Source: Chryseobacterium phosphatilyticum (lineage in GTDB: Bacteria; Bacteroidota; Bacteroidia; Flavobacteriales; Weeksellaceae). Taken from it: 64,000 nt of DNA. The notes beneath the pieces were generated by a model that made no database searches, had not been told where the DNA came from, and saw only the letters and a list, made by a program, of their open reading frames with translations. The DNA lies in NCBI RefSeq assembly GCF_002899825.2, contig NZ_PPED02000001.1, positions 620,001 through 684,000 on the forward strand. The letters are read 5' to 3'. The position numbers and the translations under genes are program-made. Shown piece by piece: positions 59,657 to 64,000 of the stretch; position 1 is the stretch's first letter, and the number at the start of each line of letters is the position of its first letter.

Positions 59657-62072
59657 GTTTGGTGATGTTGGTGGTGATTTCTACATTTTTATTTTGGGGA
59701 AATTTCTCCCAGTACCATTCTCTGTAGCAGAAGTTGAGGTTTGCTTTTTTATGAGGCATCTCAATGACTTTTTCTATTTTGAAGCCTACATGGGCCTTAT
59801 TCATCATTGAAGCCAATGAATCTACTGATCCCTCACCCACCATTTTACCAACCTCTGGCTGAGCAAAGACATAATCTACCATAGATTGGGTGGATGGAGA
59901 TACATATTTCTTTTTAGGATCTACAGGAGCAATAAACTGATGGGTTCCGTAATCTGTTGGCAGTACTTCGTAATAGTCTCCTACCATATCTCTGGATGCC
60001 CAGTAAATTTCAATATTACAGGAAGGCGCATCGTTGCTCAATACAATATAGCTGTGTGCTTCACTACTCGGGAGCATCAAACGGTAATACGTTTCAAGCT
60101 CGTCTATAGGCCAGTTCATCTGCCATATTTTTACGGCATGCTCACGATTAAACCATTCGTGCAACATTTCAAGATCATTTTCAAGATCAATAGGCCGCAT
60201 GCTGATGGTTACATCATCCTTTGGAAAATAGCGTTTGAAAAAAACCTCTGTCCCTTTTGGCTGAATAAGCTGATCCGAGAAGAAATACATATGAAGCAGG
60301 TTAGGAATCTTTGCATACGAAACCGCAGCAGCATTAACCCCTCCGTCTACATCCAGTACTGCTGACTGCAGATTTGATTTTACGGACCAATATCTTTGAT
60401 TCAGAGCATAATCAGTCAATGCTGATGGTTTGTGCTCATGCAGATATTCAAATTCATGATACAGGATATCGATTAATGATCTTTCATCCGCTAATCCCGT
60501 TTTACCGATTGAGGTAATGAGAGCTGCAAGATTGCTCACCAGAAGATGATGGGACATAATATCCAGAAGACGTTCATCACGGATAAAAAGTTCTTCAATT
60601 TCAGGATATTCTTTAATCAGATTTTCATATTGATTTTTACTACTCTCTCTTAACAGATAGCCCTGGCCATCTCTCACCCAAATTGTTTTCGGAAGAAGAC
60701 TTTCATCTAATTCTATCAACAGGTTTTGCTGATGTACTTCTGGTGCCATTCCAAAGGTGTTGAAAAGTTTGTTTAATGGAGCAAGTAATAATTTAACATA
60801 CTTTTCAAACCATAACATAACAGTTTCCGGGCCTTCCAGTCCCATATTCTGAATAACATTTTCAAAAAAATGAGTCGTAAAGTTAAAGGCTCCTGAAGGT
60901 TCATCCTGACATAGCCTGGCCAATAAAACAACTTTGTCATCCGGTGAAAAAGGATTTTCTCTGATCAAAGTATTAAAACTGTCAATATTTTTACCGTCAA
61001 AATCAACACTTATTGTTGAAGGTTCCAGCAGGAGTTTGAAATCCTTATAGTTTTCTTCAAATGAAGGACGTACATCTTCCCACCAAACCGCTGAAGCATA
61101 GCCTCTTTTTAAGTCTTTAAGACTATTGGTTCTTACTGATCCGGTCATCAGCACGTGTAATGAGAATTTGAACATCCAGCTGAAATCCGGATTATATACT
61201 GTTCTTATGGAAGAGGTTGCATAAAACTCAGCTCCCATAGCTCCCATATGAATCATTTTTCTGGACTCAAACAGGTCGGAGTATTCTTTTGAAGTTAAAA
61301 GATATTGGGCTTCCCATGGATGAACGGGAAGAATATAATAGTCATTTGTGTTTTCACCTTCTTTAAGACAGTCTTTACTAAGTTCGCCAGATAAGGGGAT
61401 CAATTTTTCAATAAGTTCCTGAGCTGAAATACCCGGTAAAGATCTTTCTGTAACCAGCTTCTTGTCAACCAGGAAATAATCAAGCTGAAATCCTTTTCCA
61501 AACTCCGGACAATAGGACAGTTGCTGTTCTTCTGAAAATCCCATCCTTGATTTGGTGAAAGGATGAAGGTTATGACCTACCGGAAGAATCTGCTCCGATT
61601 CCAAAAATGAATATGATAAAGGATTTTGGTCTGCAGAACAAGCTAAGGTCTTTTCAAGATTCCTGAGATTGCTTTGCATGCGTTCCTTGAAACGCTGAAG
61701 TCCTGATTCGGTAAAAGTATCTGAGAATTCCTTATATACCAATGAGATCAATTGATCAATGTTTACTTCAAAGACTTCCTGATTTTGATGATCAACAGCC
61801 CAAACCGGAAGACCATATTCATGAAAAGGGCTTTCAGAGCGGTAGGTGACCGGAGCGAATAAAAATAAATTGTTTTTCTTTAGTTCAAACCTCATATGCA
61901 ACAGATAGCCTGTATTTTGCAGAGCTTGCGCCGTCAGAAGATCATAAGTGGGTATTCCCTGGTAAAATTTTCCGTTTCCAAGCTCTCTGAGCATTCCGTT
62001 AAGCAAAATTCGAAACGTTACCTCTTCTGCTTTTTCTTTCCATCTAGTTTTCTGTACCAAAGTCTTCTCCAT
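59649..62072 (-). CDS. Fused NIS synthetase (IucA/IucC) and GNAT acyltransferase (IucB-like)
   Basis: 807 aa. Residues 1 to about 590 are an IucA/IucC synthetase: HPWEAQYLL (about 250), SSIRTVYNPDFSWMFKFSLH, LMTGSVRTN and EVHQQNLLIEL (about 444), where HQQN replaces the usual HGEN. Residues from about 615 to the end are a GNAT of the IucB/AlcB type: ISMRPIDLENDLEMLHEWFN with HAVKIWQMNWP, YYEVLPTDYGTHQFIAPVD and VGFKIEKVIEMPHKKA. The GNAT half should acylate the N-hydroxylamine to the hydroxamate; the synthetase half should couple it to a carboxylate. The ATG at 62072 overlaps the decarboxylase gene by 29 nt. Two NIS synthetases in the operon suggest a citrate- or dicarboxylate-bridged product. 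Confidence 0.92.
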   Translation of the reverse strand: MEKTLVQKTRWKEKAEEVTFRILLNGMLRELGNGKFYQGIPTYDLLTAQALQNTGYLLHMRFELKKNNLFLFAPVTYRSESPFHEYGLPVWAVDHQNQEVFEVNIDQLISLVYKEFSDTFTESGLQRFKERMQSNLRNLEKTLACSADQNPLSYSFLESEQILPVGHNLHPFTKSRMGFSEEQQLSYCPEFGKGFQLDYFLVDKKLVTERSLPGISAQELIEKLIPLSGELSKDCLKEGENTNDYYILPVHPWEAQYLLTSKEYSDLFESRKMIHMGAMGAEFYATSSIRTVYNPDFSWMFKFSLHVLMTGSVRTNSLKDLKRGYASAVWWEDVRPSFEENYKDFKLLLEPSTISVDFDGKNIDSFNTLIRENPFSPDDKVVLLARLCQDEPSGAFNFTTHFFENVIQNMGLEGPETVMLWFEKYVKLLLAPLNKLFNTFGMAPEVHQQNLLIELDESLLPKTIWVRDGQGYLLRESSKNQYENLIKEYPEIEELFIRDERLLDIMSHHLLVSNLAALITSIGKTGLADERSLIDILYHEFEYLHEHKPSALTDYALNQRYWSVKSNLQSAVLDVDGGVNAAAVSYAKIPNLLHMYFFSDQLIQPKGTEVFFKRYFPKDDVTISMRPIDLENDLEMLHEWFNREHAVKIWQMNWPIDELETYYRLMLPSSEAHSYIVLSNDAPSCNIEIYWASRDMVGDYYEVLPTDYGTHQFIAPVDPKKKYVSPSTQSMVDYVFAQPEVGKMVGEGSVDSLASMMNKAHVGFKIEKVIEMPHKKANLNFCYREWYWEKFPQNKNVEITTNITKHE

Positions 62073-63570
62073 GTCTTTTGATTTTAGTAAGAATTTCGTG
62101 AATATCTTCTGTTGTGGTAATCGGGTTCAGGAACGTAAATTTCAGATAGAAATTTCCGTCAACTTTTGTACTGGCTACCAATACTTCCCCACTGTAAAAC
62201 AGCTTCATCTTAATATATTGGTTCAATGCATTCAGGTCAGTAATATCAGGCCTTACATATCTGAAAACCAACACACTCAGATCAGAATCAGAAAGCAGTT
62301 CAAAATCCTGATCTTCAGTAATCATTGATGCCGCATCTTTGGTAAGATCTATCACAGTGTCCGTATACTGTGCCAGTTGTTCTTTTCCCATCATTCTCAG
62401 GGTAAACCAAAGTTTCAGGGCATCAAACCTTCTGGTACTTTGAGTAATGGACTTATTGATCTGTGCAGGAATTTCCTCTTCATCCATTTCTTTAGGATTC
62501 AGATAATCTGCATGATGCTTAAGGATCAACAATTCTTTCTTGTTTTTAACAATGAAAGCACTACTGCTGATGGGCTGGAAAAAAGATTTATGATAATCTA
62601 TCGTTACAGAATCTGCTCTTTCTATTCCAGTAAGAAGGTGGCGGTATTTTTCGCTTAATAATAATGCACACCCGTATGCAGCATCTACATGCATCCATAT
62701 ATTGTACTGTTCTGCAATATTGGCAATATCTTTCAATGGATCTACATTTCCAAAATCTGTAGTTCCTGCAGTGGCTACGATTCCGATAGGAATATTACCT
62801 AATTGTTCTTCTCTTTTAATGTATTTTTTAAGCAAGGAAATATCCATACAAAATCTCTCATCTGTAGGAACTTTAACAATTGATTTTTCTCCAAGTCCCA
62901 TGATAGAAGCATTTTTCAGATTGCTGAAATGCGATTTATCCGAAACAAAAATTCTGAAACGGCTTGCTTCCTGTGGCAAACCATCCAGCTTAATATTATG
63001 ATTGTATCTTTTTTGAGAGAAGCAATCACGCATCATGACTAATCCCATCAGGTTACTTTGTGAACCTCCGGCGGTGAAAACACCGTCACTTTCATTGGTG
63101 TTATAGCCTAACTGTTCTGCCGTCCAGTCAATCAGTTTTCTTTCCATAAATGTTCCTCCTGCACTCTGATCATAAGTGTCTTGTGAGGAATTGATGGCGC
63201 TTACCAGAATTTCTCCGGCTAAAGCAGGAATGACCACCGGGCAGTTTAAGTGGGCAACATATTGTGGAAGATGAAAAGCAGTGGCATGCTTTACATAAAT
63301 ATGATCTACTTCGTTCAGTAGTTCTTTATAGGTAGAAAGTTTTTGATTAAGATCGATCTCCTGTACCATTCCTTTCATTTCTTTGGCTTCGATACCACTG
63401 AAAGGCTTGTCATTTCTGTAAAGAAATTGTTGTACAAGGTCTAAAGTGCTGTTGACTGCATTACGATAGTGATCGTAATTGTCCTGATGGAAAATATTTC
63501 CAAAATTCCCCGAAATGTGAGGTGATGTGGTGTTGGATACCTCTTCAAGGGGCGCAAAATTGTTGTTCAT
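62044..63570 (-). CDS. PLP-dependent group II decarboxylase (diamine-forming)
   Basis: 508 aa. The PLP Lys328 lies in VTIDYHKSFFQPISSSAF, preceded by WMHVDAAYGCALL with the Asp that contacts the pyridine nitrogen. FTAGGSQSNLMGLVMMRD and VATAGTTDFGNVDPL are also standard for this family (L-2,4-diaminobutyrate, lysine or glutamate decarboxylases). In desferrioxamine and bisucaberin pathways the homologue DesA converts lysine to cadaverine. Here it is the first gene of the siderophore operon, so lysine to cadaverine is the most likely reaction; ornithine to putrescine or diaminobutyrate to diaminopropane are alternatives. Confidence 0.92.
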   Translation of the reverse strand: MNNNFAPLEEVSNTTSPHISGNFGNIFHQDNYDHYRNAVNSTLDLVQQFLYRNDKPFSGIEAKEMKGMVQEIDLNQKLSTYKELLNEVDHIYVKHATAFHLPQYVAHLNCPVVIPALAGEILVSAINSSQDTYDQSAGGTFMERKLIDWTAEQLGYNTNESDGVFTAGGSQSNLMGLVMMRDCFSQKRYNHNIKLDGLPQEASRFRIFVSDKSHFSNLKNASIMGLGEKSIVKVPTDERFCMDISLLKKYIKREEQLGNIPIGIVATAGTTDFGNVDPLKDIANIAEQYNIWMHVDAAYGCALLLSEKYRHLLTGIERADSVTIDYHKSFFQPISSSAFIVKNKKELLILKHHADYLNPKEMDEEEIPAQINKSITQSTRRFDALKLWFTLRMMGKEQLAQYTDTVIDLTKDAASMITEDQDFELLSDSDLSVLVFRYVRPDITDLNALNQYIKMKLFYSGEVLVASTKVDGNFYLKFTFLNPITTTEDIHEILTKIKRHGEDFGTEN

Positions 63571-63621
63571 ATACTTTTTGTAAGGTGATTTTTTAAATCA
63601 ATAGATTGTTTGTGGTTTTTC

Positions 63622-63641
63622 GACATGTTTACATATATGTC
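63622..63641 (-). promoter_or_regulatory. Inverted repeat over the candidate siderophore operon promoter
   Basis: GACATGTTTACATATATGTC has 5-bp arms (GACAT/ATGTC) and lies 52-71 nt upstream of the decarboxylase start. On the minus strand TTG (63651-63649) and TAAACATG (63631-63624) are 17 nt apart and may be a weak promoter that the repeat overlaps. An iron-responsive repressor would fit; it does not match a classic Fur box. Confidence 0.4.
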
Positions 63642-63684
63642 TGACAGTCAAGTTTTTAAATTTTTCATTTTTTTCTTTTTTTGT

Positions 63685-63714
63685 TTGGCAGTTCAGTAAT
63701 TATTCATAAATTTG
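63685..63714 (+). promoter_or_regulatory. Consensus Bacteroidetes promoter for the right-edge gene
   Basis: TTG (63685-63687), a 19-nt spacer and TAAATTTG (63707-63714) match TTG-N19-TAnnTTTG exactly. The start site would be about 63721, 66 nt before the ATG at 63787. Confidence 0.7.
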
Positions 63715-63726
63715 AACCAGTTATTG

Positions 63727-63739
63727 TTATTTAGAATAA
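63727..63739. promoter_or_regulatory. Palindrome TTATT-N3-AATAA just downstream of the predicted start site
   Basis: TTATTTAGAATAA has perfect 5-bp arms around TAG and lies 6-18 nt after the predicted transcription start. Its position suits a repressor. It could be an iron-regulator site, but the match is too short to say. Confidence 0.35.
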
Positions 63740-63786
63740 TTAAAAACAAAGATAAAAATTATTACTAAACACCAAATTTTTTTTTA

Positions 63787-64000
63787 ATGAATTCTCTAGA
63801 AATTTTAGATAACGACAGTATGACAGAAGTAAAACTGCTTCCTACCGTCATTGAGATCACATCTCAGGAGCGAAGAATGATAAAAGATGCAGCGGAGCAT
63901 CTGGAGAAAAAATACGGAAGCTATGAAAACCGTGACTTTATAAAACATGTTCATCAAATGGCTTCTTATTTTTTACCCGAGAGAATTTTACATATAGCGG
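63787..64000 (+). CDS. N-terminal part of a possible TauD/AsnO-type dioxygenase, cut by window edge
   Basis: 71 codons from the ATG at 63787, open to the window end. The sequence (LLPTVIEITSQERRMIKDAA, EKKYGSYENRDFIKHVHQMA, SYFLPERILHIA) resembles the helical N-terminus of clavaminate synthase-like Fe(II)/2-oxoglutarate hydroxylases (AsnO/VioC), with the LPxRI element, but the catalytic HxD lies beyond the edge. It is divergent from the siderophore operon, 216 nt from it. A hydroxylase modifying a siderophore or amino acid is inference. Confidence 0.5.
   Translation, partial: MNSLEILDNDSMTEVKLLPTVIEITSQERRMIKDAAEHLEKKYGSYENRDFIKHVHQMASYFLPERILHIA

Noticed and set aside
56522..63570. Petrobactin-type pathway
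   Set aside because: The AMP ligase and carrier protein recall it, but no dihydroxybenzoate synthase is visible, and N-hydroxylase and GNAT indicate hydroxamates.
63622..63739. Classic Fur box between the siderophore operon and the right-edge gene
   Set aside because: Palindromes are present, but none matches the GATAATGATAATCATTATC-type pattern; only generic operators are called.
1..64000. tRNA, rRNA, CRISPR array, IS element or prophage
   Set aside because: No cloverleaf-like GC-rich segments, repeat-spacer pattern, transposase or phage-type genes were seen in any frame or gap.

Overview
The window looks like chromosomal DNA of a Flavobacteriia member close to Chryseobacterium (Weeksellaceae). 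The evidence is low-GC DNA, SusC/SusD outer-membrane pairs, a type IX secretion (T9SS) C-terminal sorting domain, Bacteroidetes-type promoters (TTG, about 19 nt, TAnnTTTG) and a CusA-TolC fusion. No rRNA, tRNA, CRISPR array, IS element or phage gene was seen. The genus is inferred from gene content and general resemblance, not from a database search.

Region 1 (1-5.9 kb, minus strand) holds a two-component system followed by a TauE/SafE permease, a four-repeat membrane protein and a TonB-linked outer-membrane barrel cut by the window edge. Both transcription units carry an 11-bp-periodic tandem repeat upstream, so the response regulator probably controls the whole block. Region 2 (5.9-12.4 kb) has two aldo/keto reductases flanking a type II NADH dehydrogenase, a membrane-anchored SDR and a ClC channel, ending in a clean bidirectional terminator.

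Region 3 (12.7-24.2 kb, plus) is a surface-signalling and uptake locus: ECF sigma factor, FecR-type anti-sigma, SusC with an STN signalling domain, SusD and two overlapping glycerophosphodiester phosphodiesterases (GDPDs). A strong terminator follows, then a third secreted GDPD and a T9SS-sorted LamG-like protein. It reads as a polysaccharide-utilisation-locus analogue for phosphodiesters.

Region 4 (24.4-32.6 kb, minus) has a large TIM-barrel-like protein with several cysteines, then a CusB adaptor, a CusA-TolC fusion and a small secreted protein (heavy-metal efflux). Region 5 (32.7-38.5 kb, minus) has two siderophore-interacting flavoreductase-like genes, a Crp/Fnr regulator, an MFS transporter, a Na+/H+ antiporter and an unknown gene. 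Three TTGA-N6-TCAA palindromes lie 47-57 nt upstream of three start codons, and the regulator carries the matching ExxSR recognition helix. Region 6 (38.5-43 kb) holds a candidate small RNA, divergent AraC/MFS and HxlR/MBL pairs, and a small secreted protein.

Region 7 (43-49.6 kb) is biotin synthesis (bioF, bioD, bioB, then bioA), headed by a ferritin-like diiron protein overlapping bioF and divergent from a MocR-type PLP regulator. No bioC, bioH, bioI or bioW is present here, so the diiron protein is a candidate for supplying the pimeloyl moiety. Region 8 (49.9-63.6 kb, minus) is one tightly packed nine-gene siderophore operon: PLP decarboxylase, NIS synthetase-acetyltransferase fusion, N-hydroxylase, second NIS synthetase, MATE exporter, carrier protein, AMP ligase, TonB receptor and PepSY reductase-like protein. 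The ligase and carrier protein are unusual for a plain hydroxamate NIS pathway and suggest an extra acyl or aryl cap. A divergent gene, perhaps a TauD/AsnO-type dioxygenase, runs off the right edge.
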